From: Pseudochelatococcus sp047501465
Lineage (GTDB): Bacteria; Pseudomonadota; Alphaproteobacteria; Rhizobiales; Beijerinckiaceae
DNA length: 64,000 nt
Direction: 5' to 3'
NCBI RefSeq assembly: GCF_047501465.1
Contig: NZ_JAZDRL010000002.1
Span: 496,001 to 560,000, forward strand
Both the position numbers and the translations under genes were made by a program. Below the pieces are notes generated by a model that saw nothing but the letters and a program-made list of their open reading frames with translations, was not told the DNA's origin and ran no database searches. Position 1 is the first letter of the stretch; every line of letters starts with the position of its first letter. This document shows positions 45,835 to 54,895 of this stretch, piece by piece.

Positions 45835-46522
45835 CTATAAAATACGATTTAAGGAATAAGGCAGTAGCCCTATCTCATTATTTGCAATTAAAATTTCGCT
45901 TAAAAAGTGACTTTCAGTTTTTGGTTTAATGCTTCTAATGCCAGTTTTCTTATCGTATATTTCGGAAGTGTTGTGCTTTTTTATAAAATTGCAAAATAGT
46001 TCCATTAAGTTGTTTATGAAGCATTGCCTTCATACACATGGAAATCCACTTTGCATGCCAACGCCACAAGCGAATGGTCTAGAAAGGAACGAAACATATA
46101 TTTATATTCACTGAATTAAAATAATTATTACATATCAATACTCAGATGATTTCAAATTATAAATCGGTATCCATTGTACTAAATTTGATACCCATCAACC
46201 TTGAAAACTTCTGAATTTAATGTAGCATGGCCATGTCGCGTTCGCGTCTTGATGAGTTCGGGAATGTCGATGTTTGGCAAGCTTCGCAACAGTTGCGATA
46301 GGATATGTTCGTAATCAAAATGAAAGACGGCGCTTAAAATTGGTGCTAGCGAGAGCGAGAACATTGAGAATCAAAATCATATTGTGCGGCTTGACGAATA
46401 ATCGCCCCCTACCTCCTCAGAGTGCACCCTCCAAGATGGTCTCGTTTGAGGTTGTTTTGTGTGGGCAAGTTGCTCCGTCAGGCCTGGTTTTATTCATATA
46501 GTTAACTTTAGAGAACAATCAC
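45835..46522. other. AT-rich intergenic region
   Basis: About 690 nt between rsh and the NYN gene with no supportable gene; short frames lack Shine-Dalgarno sequences. It should hold the NYN-gene promoter. Confidence 0.45.
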
Positions 46523-47176
46523 ATGACTGCAAATTGCCGACGCGCCCTTTTCATTGATGGGGCCAATCTTTACGCGACGACCAAAACTCTTGGCTTTGAT
46601 GTAGATTTCAAGCGCCTCCTGCGCTCTTATAACCACAATGGCCGCCTCATCCGCGCATTTTATTATACCGCCATGATTGAGGACCAGGAATATTCCTCCA
46701 TTCGCCCGCTGGTTGATTGGCTGGATTATAACGGCTACCGGGTGGTGACCAAGCCTACGAAAGAATTTATCGATTCCACCGGACGTCGCAAGATCAAGGG
46801 GAACATGGATATTGAGCTCGCCATTGATGCGCTTGAGCTCGCCCCTCATATCGACGAAATGATCCTGTTCTCGGGCGACGGCGATTTCCGTTCCTTGGCT
46901 GAAGCTATGCAGCGTCGCGGTGTCCGCGTGATCGTGGTTTCCACCATTCAGACCCAGCCACCGATGATTGCTGATGAACTGCGTCGCCAGGCTGATGACT
47001 TCATCGATATCACTCAGCTTATTCCGCTCATCGGCCGCGAAACGACCGAACGCCCCGTAGAGCGTGCAGTTCGCCTTGCTCCCGAAACAGAAGATCGTGA
47101 GGCCATTAAGGGCCGTTCACTGGTAGAGCGCCGGTATGGCATCAAGGCTCCATCAGAAGAAGATGATGTTGGTTAA
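46523..47176 (+). CDS. NYN domain (LabA/DUF88) protein
   Basis: A 217-residue protein with a PIN-like NYN nuclease fold: LFIDGANLY (about 9-17), KIKGNMDIELAIDAL (about 91-105) and FSGDGDFRSL (about 115-124) supply the acidic metal-binding residues. The family includes LabA and is thought to act as an RNase. The tail from about 170 is charged and less conserved. In related genomes it lies near smpB-dapA; here the uracil-DNA glycosylase and element A copy 4 come between. ATG 46523 follows a weak AGAGAA. Confidence 0.9.
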   Translation: MTANCRRALFIDGANLYATTKTLGFDVDFKRLLRSYNHNGRLIRAFYYTAMIEDQEYSSIRPLVDWLDYNGYRVVTKPTKEFIDSTGRRKIKGNMDIELAIDALELAPHIDEMILFSGDGDFRSLAEAMQRRGVRVIVVSTIQTQPPMIADELRRQADDFIDITQLIPLIGRETTERPVERAVRLAPETEDREAIKGRSLVERRYGIKAPSEEDDVG

Positions 47177-47209
47177 GGGCAATAGCCCAAAGAATCAGGC
47201 TACATGAGA

Positions 47210-47252
47210 GCAGTTTGCGTTTGATTTGAACTTCAAATTGAACGCAAGTTGC
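47210..47252. repeat. Palindromic repeat C, copy 2
   Basis: Arms GCAGTTTGCGTT (47210-47221) and AACGCAAGTTGC (47241-47252), with an inner TTGAAcTTCAA palindrome. Arms match repeat C copy 1 at 45790; the loop does not. It lies between the NYN and UDG genes and could act as a terminator-like hairpin. Confidence 0.6.
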
Positions 47253-47302
47253 AGGAACGCACAAAAGCCGGAATGGGTTGCACCACAGCCTACGATAAAA
47301 GC

Positions 47303-47965
47303 ATGATGCAAACCAATATCTCTATCAGCACCCCCTCGCCCGACTGCGGTTTGTGCCCCAGGCTTGCTGAATTTCGGCATCTTTGGCGAGCGCGAGAACC
47401 ATCGTGGTTTAATTCGCCTGTTCCTTCTTTTGGATCTGCGCAAGCACGGCTATTAATAGTTGGTCTTGCTCCAGGTCTACGTGGTGCCAATCGCACGGGG
47501 CGTCCCTTTACCGGCGATTATGCGGGCGATCTACTATACGAAACATTGCTGGAATTCGGCTTTGCGAGTGGACAATATGGGGCATCGCCCGATGACGGGC
47601 TGGTGCTTACAGGAAGCCGCCTTACCAATGGCGTGCGCTGTGTACCGCCTGAAAACAAGCCAACTGGCGCGGAAATTGTTTCCTGCAGGCAATTCCTGAT
47701 AGGTACACTTGCGGAAATGGAAAATGTGCGCGCCATCGTCGCGCTAGGACGCATTGCCCACGACACGACTGTTCGCGCGTTAGGACGTACACCTTCACGT
47801 GTGCCCTTCAGCCATGGCGGCCAGCATGACATCAATGGTGTACGATTGTTCGACAGCTATCATTGCTCGCGCTACAACACCAACACGCGCGTGCTGACAC
47901 CTGAAATGTTCAAGGCACTGTTTGCCGAAGTCAAAACTTATCTGGATGCCCAACCTGCAACATAA
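47303..47965 (+). CDS. Family 5 uracil-DNA glycosylase (UDGb-like)
   Basis: A 220-residue glycosylase removing uracil (and probably other deaminated bases) from DNA. Motifs: N-terminal Cys pair CGLCPRL (about 15-21) that, with Cys residues at VRCVPP and VSCRQF, would hold an Fe-S cluster; motif A GLAPGLRGANRTGRPF (about 54-69), lacking the catalytic Asp/Asn as in family 5; motif B HCSRYNTNT (about 190-198). Start is uncertain: ATG ATG at 47303/47306 has no clear Shine-Dalgarno sequence; the frame is open to 47249. Confidence 0.88.
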   Translation: MMQTNISISTPSPDCGLCPRLAEFRHLWRAREPSWFNSPVPSFGSAQARLLIVGLAPGLRGANRTGRPFTGDYAGDLLYETLLEFGFASGQYGASPDDGLVLTGSRLTNGVRCVPPENKPTGAEIVSCRQFLIGTLAEMENVRAIVALGRIAHDTTVRALGRTPSRVPFSHGGQHDINGVRLFDSYHCSRYNTNTRVLTPEMFKALFAEVKTYLDAQPAT

Positions 47966-48024
47966 AGACTGTTTGCAGCTATCCAGCTTTACACTTAGCA
48001 GAGACGAACTCAGCCCAACGGCAA

Positions 48025-48067
48025 TTAGAGCAAAATGCATCCAAACTGAATTGGCATTTTGCTCTAA
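48025..48067. repeat. Palindromic intergenic repeat
   Basis: Perfect 14-bp inverted repeat TTAGAGCAAAATGC / GCATTTTGCTCTAA with a 15-nt loop. GCTCTAAC recurs at the right end of the intergenic region near 48162-48169, as if the ends of a larger palindromic unit (48025-48169). This resembles small palindromic repeats scattered in Hyphomicrobiales genomes; that comparison is from memory. Confidence 0.55.
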
Positions 48068-48228
48068 CTCTTTATTTTTGCATCAGATTTATCCAGAAAG
48101 CTGCAGCCACTTTTTGGTCTGATACAATAAAACGCTGCTTTATTCATAAACTGCAGCGATGCTCTAACTTATTATTTAAACTCTATTTTCGCCTAAATTG
48201 GCATCCACCTCGCGGCTTAATGCTGCCA

Positions 48229-48543
48229 TTACTCTCCACGGAACGGCGCTATCTGACCTGCCTCCTTTGGAAAGTTGAAGTGAGTTTTATCGAGCAGGCG
48301 ATCAATCTTGCGGTTTATATCACGCTGAAACTGTTTCCACTCCCTGCAAGGGGTTTCCCCAGATGCGTTTTGCGCTGGGAAGACACGACAGAGCGGCTGC
48401 ATGATTGCAACCACAATTTCCTTCAAGATATACGCCACACCAAGCACAACAACACACAGCCCTAAACCAAGCAATGCCTGCACCCAGGGTATGAGCTGCC
48501 CGTATAGTGATAGTACATTTGTGCCAAAATAATTATCGGTCAC
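48229..48543 (-). CDS. Small membrane protein of element A, copy 4
   Basis: A 104-residue paralogue, same length as copy 1. N-terminus TDNYFGTNVLSLYGQLIPWV, transmembrane helix (about 19-42), FPAQ...ETPC loop, charged helix (EWKQFQRDINRKIDRLLDK), end APFRGE. The GTG at 48543 follows GAAGGGGAGT; codon differences from copy 1 are mainly synonymous in the tail. The Cys pair in CVVV...LC and ETPC is shared only in part, so disulfide use is unlikely. Function unknown. Located in the convergent gap between the UDG gene and smpB. Confidence 0.75.
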   Translation of the reverse strand: MTDNYFGTNVLSLYGQLIPWVQALLGLGLCVVVLGVAYILKEIVVAIMQPLCRVFPAQNASGETPCREWKQFQRDINRKIDRLLDKTHFNFPKEAGQIAPFRGE

Positions 48544-48783
48544 GGTAGTAACTCCCCTTCTGAACTGAAGAGGCCACCAGAAAAGCCACCCCGAAAGGGT
48601 GTTCAAGGCTGGTGGCCGGAGAGTTAGAAAACCGTGTATACGCGGCCGCGCTGGCCTTTAGGCAGAGCCCTGAACATACGCCAGCACCTCCCCGGCCGTA
48701 GGCGAGGGAGGCACCATTGCGGTTGGTACCAACCGGTATACATGAGGTTTCTAAGCCCCAGATCCGCAAGATTGCAGATCCGC
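48544..48783 (-). ncRNA. Structured leader RNA of element A, copy 4
   Basis: Outer stem TTAGAAA/TTTCTAA (48624-48630 with 48748-48754), inner closing stem GTGTATAC with GTATACAT (48634-48641 with 48736-48743, one wobble), three enclosed hairpins as in copy 1, then GGCCACCAG/CTGGTGGCC (48572-48580, 48609-48617). The Shine-Dalgarno GGGGAGTT can pair with AACTCTCC next to the hairpin, one wobble. Loop segments around CTTTAGGC and CCCTGAACAT are conserved in sequence among copies 1-4. Confidence 0.78.
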
Positions 48784-48788
48784 TCTAA

Positions 48789-48816
48789 GACATAAAGCGT
48801 TCGGCGTTGGTGTCAA
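48789..48816 (-). promoter_or_regulatory. Sigma70-like promoter of element A, copy 4
   Basis: Minus strand TTGACA (48811-48816), 16-bp spacer, TATGTC (48789-48794), as in copy 1. Confidence 0.7.
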
Positions 48817-48885
48817 ATGGGAAATTGTCAGATAGAAGCCAGCTATCCATGCGCTATAAGCGCCGCCGTCAAAACCGCGCAAAAA

Positions 48886-48920
48886 GGCAGCAGTTGCAGG
48901 CTACTATAGCGCAAAGCCCT
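48886..48920 (-). repeat. Element B fragment
   Basis: AAAGGCAGCAGTTGCAGGC and a few following bases match the smpB-proximal end of element B copy B (35379 onward), but the partner arm and the rest of the element are gone. Like the others it lies downstream of a minus-strand gene, smpB. Confidence 0.5.
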
Positions 48921-48937
48921 ACACATTCTCAACATTG

Positions 48938-49411
48938 TCAGCCTTTTTCGCGCATTATCCTTGCCTTGTCGCGATCCCAGGAGCGTTTCTTCTCGGTTTC
49001 ACGTTTGTCGTGCAGGTTTTTGCCGCGTGCCAGGGCGATCTCGACCTTGGCGCGACCGCGATCATTAAAATAAACGCGCAATGGCACCACCGTGAATCCT
49101 TCACGCTGGGTTGCACCGATCAGCTTGTTGATCTGGCGTTTATGCAGCAGCAAGCGGCGCGGACGGCGGGTTTCATGGTTGAAGCGGTTGGCCTGCAGGT
49201 ATTCGGGAATGTAGGCGTTGAAGAGAAAAAAATCCGTGCCCGATGGCCCGGCATAAGATTCCCCAATCGTCGCTTTGCCCGAACGCAGCGATTTAACCTC
49301 GGTGCCAGTTAGTGCAATACCGGCCTCGATGGTGTCCACGATCTCATAATTGAAACGGGCTTTGCGATTATCCGCGACAACGCGATGCCCGTTTTTGTCA
49401 TTGGCTGCCAT
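48938..49411 (-). CDS. smpB: SsrA-binding protein
   Basis: Partner of tmRNA in rescue of stalled ribosomes. The 157-residue protein shows RKARFNYEIVDTIEAGIALTG (about 17-37), EVKSLRSGKATIGESY and the C-terminal tail KKRSWDRDKARIMRE that becomes helical in the mRNA channel. ATG starts 4 nt after the dapA stop, so the two are co-transcribed, an order shared with many Hyphomicrobiales. The tmRNA gene is not in this window. Confidence 0.97.
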   Translation of the reverse strand: MAANDKNGHRVVADNRKARFNYEIVDTIEAGIALTGTEVKSLRSGKATIGESYAGPSGTDFFLFNAYIPEYLQANRFNHETRRPRRLLLHKRQINKLIGATQREGFTVVPLRVYFNDRGRAKVEIALARGKNLHDKRETEKKRSWDRDKARIMREKG

Positions 49412-49415
49412 ATAA

Positions 49416-50309
49416 TCAACCGTCGATCAGGCCAGCGTGCACGAGTGCGGCTTTCAGCTTGGCGCTGGTTGCTTCGCACACTGGCACCATCGGCAGGCGC
49501 ACATCATCCCGCATCCGCCCCATAAGCGCTAGCGCATGCTTCACAGGAGAAGGATTTGTTTCAAGGAACATGCTCATATGCAGTGGCAGCAACCGATCCT
49601 GCAACTCAAGTGCAGTTGAAAATTCACCATTAAGGGCTGCACGCAACAAATCAGAGCACAGGCGTGGTGCGATGTTCGACGTCACCGAAATGCAACCATG
49701 TCCGCCATGCGCAACAAAGCCCAGTGCCGTGACATCCTCACCTGAGAACTGAACGAAATCCGGCCCCATCGCCTGGCGCTGCAAACTCACACGCGCGATG
49801 TTGGCAGTGGCATCCTTAACACCAACAATATTGCGCAGCTCATACAGGCGCGCCATCGTCTCCACCGACATATCAATGACCGAGCGTGGCGGGATATTGT
49901 AGATGATGATCGGAATACCGACAGCATCGTTGATTGCCTTGTAGTGCTGATACAGCCCTTCCTGCGTCGGCTTATTATAATAAGGCGTAACAACGAGCAC
50001 ACCATCCGCACCAACCTGCTCAGCGTGGCGAGCAAGCTCGATGGCCTCAGCGGTGCTGTTGGAGCCAGCGCCAGCAATCACCGGGATGCGGCCTTTTGCC
50101 TCTTCGATCGTCCAGGCGACAACCTGTTTGTGCTCTTCGTGGCTCAGGGTAGGGCTTTCGCCGGTGGTGCCGACTGGCACGAGGCCATCGGTGCCATTCT
50201 CGATCTGCCAGGCGACGAGTGCGCGAAACGCTTCCTCATCAAGGCTGCCGTTACGAAATGGCGTCACGAGGGCGGTATAGGAACCCTTGAAGCTACGATG
50301 TGTTGTCAT
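49416..50309 (-). CDS. dapA: 4-hydroxy-tetrahydrodipicolinate synthase
   Basis: First committed step of the diaminopimelate/lysine branch: condensation of pyruvate with aspartate semialdehyde. A TIM-barrel protein of 297 residues with GTTGESPTLSHEEH (about 48-61), the catalytic Tyr in TPYYNKPTQEG (about 133) and the Schiff-base Lys in IVGVKDAT (about 164). ATG follows GGAGGAGATAT. Its product feeds both lysine and the peptidoglycan made and cleaved by products of the neighbouring slt and dac genes. Confidence 0.97.
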   Translation of the reverse strand: MTTHRSFKGSYTALVTPFRNGSLDEEAFRALVAWQIENGTDGLVPVGTTGESPTLSHEEHKQVVAWTIEEAKGRIPVIAGAGSNSTAEAIELARHAEQVGADGVLVVTPYYNKPTQEGLYQHYKAINDAVGIPIIIYNIPPRSVIDMSVETMARLYELRNIVGVKDATANIARVSLQRQAMGPDFVQFSGEDVTALGFVAHGGHGCISVTSNIAPRLCSDLLRAALNGEFSTALELQDRLLPLHMSMFLETNPSPVKHALALMGRMRDDVRLPMVPVCEATSAKLKAALVHAGLIDG

Positions 50310-50773
50310 GATATCTCCTCCACGGCTGATGGAGGCTCTCCCGGTATGGTCTGTCTATCGGCGGTTTTTCCGCGCGAAACGCTGCTTATAACAAGATGCT
50401 ACTTAAACACTTGGACGCCAATGCGCAAAGGCTCATATTGCATTCAGGTGGTGTTTCACTACGTTTATAGCATACGCGTTGCCATCATAGCGCAGGTGTG
50501 AACACATCGCACGCATGGGTTTATGGTTAACGACATCTAAATGCGTTAATAGTTCTTAAATGTTTGCAGATGACCATGCTGTTAATAGATGGTTTGATAA
50601 CCTGTTTAAATGGGGCTGAATGCAGACGATATCGGCAGCACACACTATGAGGCCAGATCATCTTTATGATCGTAAAATTGGTCTATATGCGCTGCGTAAA
50701 AGCTCTTCGCCCGTCCGTGCAGCCTTGTGGCTTTGCACCCACAGGTTGGTAAGACTGTGAAGGAGACCCATTG
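50310..50773. other. Divergent intergenic region dapA / slt
   Basis: About 460 nt with no gene. A lysine riboswitch was looked for upstream of dapA and not recognised. The region just before slt ends in GAAGGAG, its ribosome-binding site. Confidence 0.4.
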
Positions 50774-53137
50774 ATGGGGTTACGCACGGGATTGTTGTTA
50801 ACGCTGGCGGTGATCATCGCTGTTCTGGCGCCGGGTCTCATTCGTGATGGTAGAAAGCTGCTTGATGATAAGTTGAACATCAGCACCACCTCGGATCCGG
50901 GCGTTACCTCCCCAACAGCACAAGCACCAACGGAAACGCAGCCAGCAGAAACTGTTGCAGCCCCTCCGAAAACAGTTCAGGCACCCGCCAATCCGCCACC
51001 ACAAGAGACGGCAGCCGTGCCCACAGCAGCTGTGCCCGATGCAAATCCACTTCCGGTCAAAATTGTCGTTCAATGGCCCGAACCAGATATTGAGCGCTTT
51101 CGTGCAGCCCTCGCCTTCTACCGCGCGGGCCATATGAGCGAAGGCGACACTGTTGCCGCGCAGATCACCGACCCCGCCACGCGCGATACACTTGAGTGGA
51201 TCATGATCCGCACAACAGGTCTGCGCGTTGATAATGCACGTATCGAGGCCTTTTCCCGTCGCAATCCGGATTGGCCTAGCGCATCAAGCTTACAACGCCT
51301 GCTTGAGGCACAATATCTGCACGGTCGGCCTGCCAATGATTCCGTGCTTGCCTTCTTCAGTAAGCGAGAGCCTATAACCATCGCCGGCAAGCTCACCCTG
51401 AGCCGCGCGCTGATGCAGACTGGCCGCAAGGATGAAGCTATGGTGATGGCCCGCAGGCTATGGCACACTGAAGCACTATCAGCAGCTTCACGGCGGACGT
51501 TGCTGGATACTCACGGGGCCGAACTCACAAAAGCCGACCACCGCATTCGCCTGCGAAACCTTATGCTCAATGAAGTATGGGAGGCCGCGAATGACACCGC
51601 TCAACGTGTTGGGCGTGATGAAAGCTCGCTTATCGATGCATTTTCTGCGGTCACCGCAAAATCGCGCAATGCAGGCAAGCTGCTTGAGGCAGTGCCGGCA
51701 CCGCTTCGCACATCGCCAGAATGGCTGTTGGCAAAATCGCGTTTTGAACGCCGCGCAGGAAATCTGAAAGCTGCGAGCGAAGCGCTCGTAAAGGCTGCTG
51801 CCAAAGTTGGGCAAAAACCCAACACAACGCAACCAACAGCCTCAGGCATTATTCTAATTGAACCAGCATCGGCTTACACCTCAAACGACACTCTATCGGT
51901 TGGTGATGCACCTGCTCTTGCTGTCCTTACCGCACCAATTCCGGCCACCTCCGTTGCAAAAGAGAACAACGACACCGGCAGCACCCATTGGGCATTGGAG
52001 CAGCGCCTCGTAGCCCGCGCATTGCTGGATGAAGGTAACACCAAAGCGGCCTATAAGATTGCGGCTCTCCCGTTCGCTTCCCGCGAGAGTGATCGTATTG
52101 ATGCAGCCTTCTTCGCAGGTTGGATTGCCTTACGCTTTCTGGACAATCCCGAAAAGGCTGCTCAGCATTTCGCTGAGGCAACCCCTTACGCCACCCTTCC
52201 GATCTCAATCGCACGGGTTGCTTATTGGCGTGGCCGGGCTGCTGAAGGGCTGAACAATAAGGACGCTGCCAACACCTTCTTCACACAGGCGGCAAAGCAT
52301 TCCACCACATATTACGGCCAACTGGCACGCGCCAAACTTGGCCTCGCCGATGTCGCAGTGCGCCCGCTTCCCGAACCTTCGCAGCAAGCGCGCAAGGACC
52401 TGTCCGAGATGAGACCAGCGCAAGCAGTGCGCCTCTTGTTCAAGGCAAACGAGGCAGACCTTACGCTTCCGCTTCTATCAGGGCTCGCCTCGCAGCTTGA
52501 TGACGACCATCTGGCGGCGTTAGCTGAGGTGGTGGAGGAATCGCAAGATGCACGCGCTGCGCTTGCGATGGGCAAGGCCGCAGGCTATCTCGGCAAACCG
52601 TTTGATGTCACAGCGTTTCCAACCTTTGGCATTCCCGCAATCGATAGCGATGCCATCGAACAGCCGATGATCTTTGCCATTACCCGGCAGGAGAGCGCAT
52701 TTGATGGCAAGGCGGTATCGCACGCAGGTGCACGCGGCCTGATGCAGTTGATGCCCGCCACCGCGCAAGCAACAGCACGCGCTGCTGGATTGCCGTATGA
52801 TCTTACCCGCCTCACCAGCGATCCCGCCTATAACGCGCAACTGGGCGCGAGCCATCTTGGCGAACTCGTTGAGCGTTGGAAGGGATCGTATATCCTCGCC
52901 ATTGCATCCTACAATGCCGGCCCCGGCAATGTACGCAAGTGGATTGATGCTTATGGCGATCCGCGCTCTGACGATATCGACGTCATCGATTGGGTCGAAC
53001 GCATTCCCTTCACCGAAACACGTAACTACGTGCAACGGGTTATGGAGAATCTGCAGGTCTATCGACATCGCCTCAACAAGGAGACTGCACTGCTCATAGA
53101 ACAGGACATGGGACGTGGGCGCAAAACGCCACAGTAG
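50774..53137 (+). CDS. slt: Soluble-type lytic murein transglycosylase
   Basis: A periplasmic enzyme of 787 residues that cleaves peptidoglycan to 1,6-anhydro-muropeptides. An N-terminal hydrophobic segment (TGLLLTLAVIIAVLAPGL) is a signal or anchor, followed by a Pro/Ala/Thr-rich linker (about 45-100) and a long helical superhelix region. The C-terminal SLT domain (about 630-745) has ITRQESAFDGKAVSHAGARG with catalytic Glu, LMQLMPATA and IASYNAGPGNVRKW. ATG 50774 is preceded by AAGGAG. Confidence 0.95.
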   Translation: MGLRTGLLLTLAVIIAVLAPGLIRDGRKLLDDKLNISTTSDPGVTSPTAQAPTETQPAETVAAPPKTVQAPANPPPQETAAVPTAAVPDANPLPVKIVVQWPEPDIERFRAALAFYRAGHMSEGDTVAAQITDPATRDTLEWIMIRTTGLRVDNARIEAFSRRNPDWPSASSLQRLLEAQYLHGRPANDSVLAFFSKREPITIAGKLTLSRALMQTGRKDEAMVMARRLWHTEALSAASRRTLLDTHGAELTKADHRIRLRNLMLNEVWEAANDTAQRVGRDESSLIDAFSAVTAKSRNAGKLLEAVPAPLRTSPEWLLAKSRFERRAGNLKAASEALVKAAAKVGQKPNTTQPTASGIILIEPASAYTSNDTLSVGDAPALAVLTAPIPATSVAKENNDTGSTHWALEQRLVARALLDEGNTKAAYKIAALPFASRESDRIDAAFFAGWIALRFLDNPEKAAQHFAEATPYATLPISIARVAYWRGRAAEGLNNKDAANTFFTQAAKHSTTYYGQLARAKLGLADVAVRPLPEPSQQARKDLSEMRPAQAVRLLFKANEADLTLPLLSGLASQLDDDHLAALAEVVEESQDARAALAMGKAAGYLGKPFDVTAFPTFGIPAIDSDAIEQPMIFAITRQESAFDGKAVSHAGARGLMQLMPATAQATARAAGLPYDLTRLTSDPAYNAQLGASHLGELVERWKGSYILAIASYNAGPGNVRKWIDAYGDPRSDDIDVIDWVERIPFTETRNYVQRVMENLQVYRHRLNKETALLIEQDMGRGRKTPQ

Positions 53138-53202
53138 CGCTTACCCTCTTTTTGGCCCATTATGCTATCAAACATAAAACGGCAAAAGGCTGCGAGGGAA
53201 CG

Positions 53203-54099
53203 ATGGGCGAAACTTTGGCCTTCCGTAATGTCTATCTATCCGCCAAAGATGGCCTGAAACTGCATGTGCGGGAATACGGCCCGCGCGTGTCTGAGCGGCC
53301 AACTGTGGTTTGTCTGCCGGGTATGGCCCGCAACGCTACGGATTTCCACGCACTTGCAGAGATGCTCGCTAACGATCCTGACCAGCCGCACCGCGTCATC
53401 TGCATCGATTACCGCGGGCGCGGCCTATCCGAGTGGGACCCTGACTGGACCCATTATAACCCTTTCACGGAACTCGATGATTTGCAGCAGGTGCTGACTG
53501 CGCTGGCAGTCGACAAGGCTACCTTCGTCGGCACCTCGCGCGGTGGATTGATTGTGTTGGGCCTTGCCGCAGCTGCGCCTGAACTGATCAATGCCGTTGT
53601 GTTTAATGATATTGGCCCTGTTATAGAACCACAGGGATTGGCACGCATTCGGGGTTATCTCGGCAATCTGCCAACGCCTGCCAATTATCAGGAAGCAATC
53701 GGCATCGTCAGGGATTATCTGGAAAGCCAGTTCACTGCTCTTGAAGATCATGACTGGGAGGTATTCGCTCAGGGCACGTGGCTGGAAAACGATGGTGCGC
53801 TAAAACTGGCCTATGATCCAGCCCTCAAGAAAACGCTGGAAGGCCTTGATCTGACAAAAGCCTCACCACCACTTTGGCCAATGTTCGATGCCTTGAAAAA
53901 TGTACCAATGATGGCCGTGCGCGGCGAGAATTCAGACATTCTGCGCGCTGATACGCTTAGCGAAATGCAGGCGCGGCGCACGCAGCTTGAAACATTGTTC
54001 GTGCCCAATCAGGGCCATGCCCCGGTCATGACGCATCCGGATGTCAGCGGCCCGATTGCACGTTTTATCAGCCGTGTGAGCCAGCTGCAGGCAGCTTGA
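53203..54099 (+). CDS. Alpha/beta hydrolase
   Basis: A 298-residue hydrolase of unknown substrate. Catalytic triad candidates: nucleophile Ser in FVGTSRGGLIVLG (about 106), Asp near SDI (about 246) and His in NQGHAPV (about 270). HGxP-type oxyanion region reads CLPGMARNATDF. The start ATG at 53203 follows GAGGGA; the frame is open 17 codons upstream. Its end overlaps that of the convergent MBL hydrolase by 32 nt. Confidence 0.85.
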   Translation: MGETLAFRNVYLSAKDGLKLHVREYGPRVSERPTVVCLPGMARNATDFHALAEMLANDPDQPHRVICIDYRGRGLSEWDPDWTHYNPFTELDDLQQVLTALAVDKATFVGTSRGGLIVLGLAAAAPELINAVVFNDIGPVIEPQGLARIRGYLGNLPTPANYQEAIGIVRDYLESQFTALEDHDWEVFAQGTWLENDGALKLAYDPALKKTLEGLDLTKASPPLWPMFDALKNVPMMAVRGENSDILRADTLSEMQARRTQLETLFVPNQGHAPVMTHPDVSGPIARFISRVSQLQAA

Positions 54100-54895
54100 T
54101 CTGCATTCCGTCAAACGCCACCTCGACGCCAGCGGGCAGGCGCGCAGTCAGTTCGTCATAATCAAGATCGGCGTGCAAATCGGTCAGAATTGCCCGGCGC
54201 GGTGCAACACGCTCAATCAATGCAAGCGCATCATGCACCGAATAGTGCGACTGATGCGGCGCATAGCGTAGCGCATCAATGATCAGCACATCGAGATTTT
54301 GCAGTAGGGCTATGCTCGCATCCGGCACATGCTTGACGTCCGGCACATACGCCAACGCGCCATCACCTGCATGAAACCGAAAACCCAGCGCATCAATGTC
54401 ACCGTGGTTGACGCGCACAGGCAACGCCTCAATAAAACCACCAGCGCCTTCCAATCTCACCGGCAACGCATCTTCTATCCGATGGGCCGAGAGTATAGGC
54501 GGATAGCTGCTGCCCGGCGGCGTTACAAAGCAATAGCCGAAACGCGTCAGCAGCATGGCCTCTGTATGGGCATCCGCATAGATATCGAGCTTATGGCGCA
54601 TATGCAGCACAAGTGCGCGCAAATCATCAATGCCGTGCGTATGATCCGCATGTTCGTGCGTGAACAGCACCGCATCGAGATGGGTGATATCTGCATCAAG
54701 CAATTGCTCACGCAGATCAGGCCCTGCATCAATCAGCACACCTGTTTCACCGCCAGCGCCGTGGCGCGCCACGTGGATAGAGCATCGGCGACGGCGATTT
54801 TTGGGATTAGCCGGATCGCACGCTCCCCATCCTCCTCCCACCCTTGGCACGCCGGTTGAGGAGCCACAGCCAAGAATGGTGAAGGTCAAAGTCAT
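54068..54895 (-). CDS. MBL-fold metallo-hydrolase (PhnP-like)
   Basis: A 275-residue metallo-beta-lactamase-fold protein. The metal site THEHADHTHGIDDLR (about 79-93), a central RVNHGD His and C-terminal DLHADLDYDEL place it near PhnP/RNase Z-like phosphodiesterases. The substrate is unknown; phn genes are absent nearby. It is the last gene of the rlpA-dac-tmk-holB-metG-tatD run and overlaps tatD by four bases (ATGA). Confidence 0.9.
   Translation of the reverse strand: MTLTFTILGCGSSTGVPRVGGGWGACDPANPKNRRRRCSIHVARHGAGGETGVLIDAGPDLREQLLDADITHLDAVLFTHEHADHTHGIDDLRALVLHMRHKLDIYADAHTEAMLLTRFGYCFVTPPGSSYPPILSAHRIEDALPVRLEGAGGFIEALPVRVNHGDIDALGFRFHAGDGALAYVPDVKHVPDASIALLQNLDVLIIDALRYAPHQSHYSVHDALALIERVAPRRAILTDLHADLDYDELTARLPAGVEVAFDGMQIKLPAAGSHG

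Noticed and set aside
17928..48816. Element A as an insertion sequence
   Set aside because: No transposase, no terminal inverted repeats or target duplications at the unit ends, and the protein tail shows codon-level selection. How it spreads remains unexplained.
49416..50773. Lysine riboswitch upstream of dapA
   Set aside because: The upstream region lacks the conserved multi-helix lysine-riboswitch sequence and has no terminator near the start codon.
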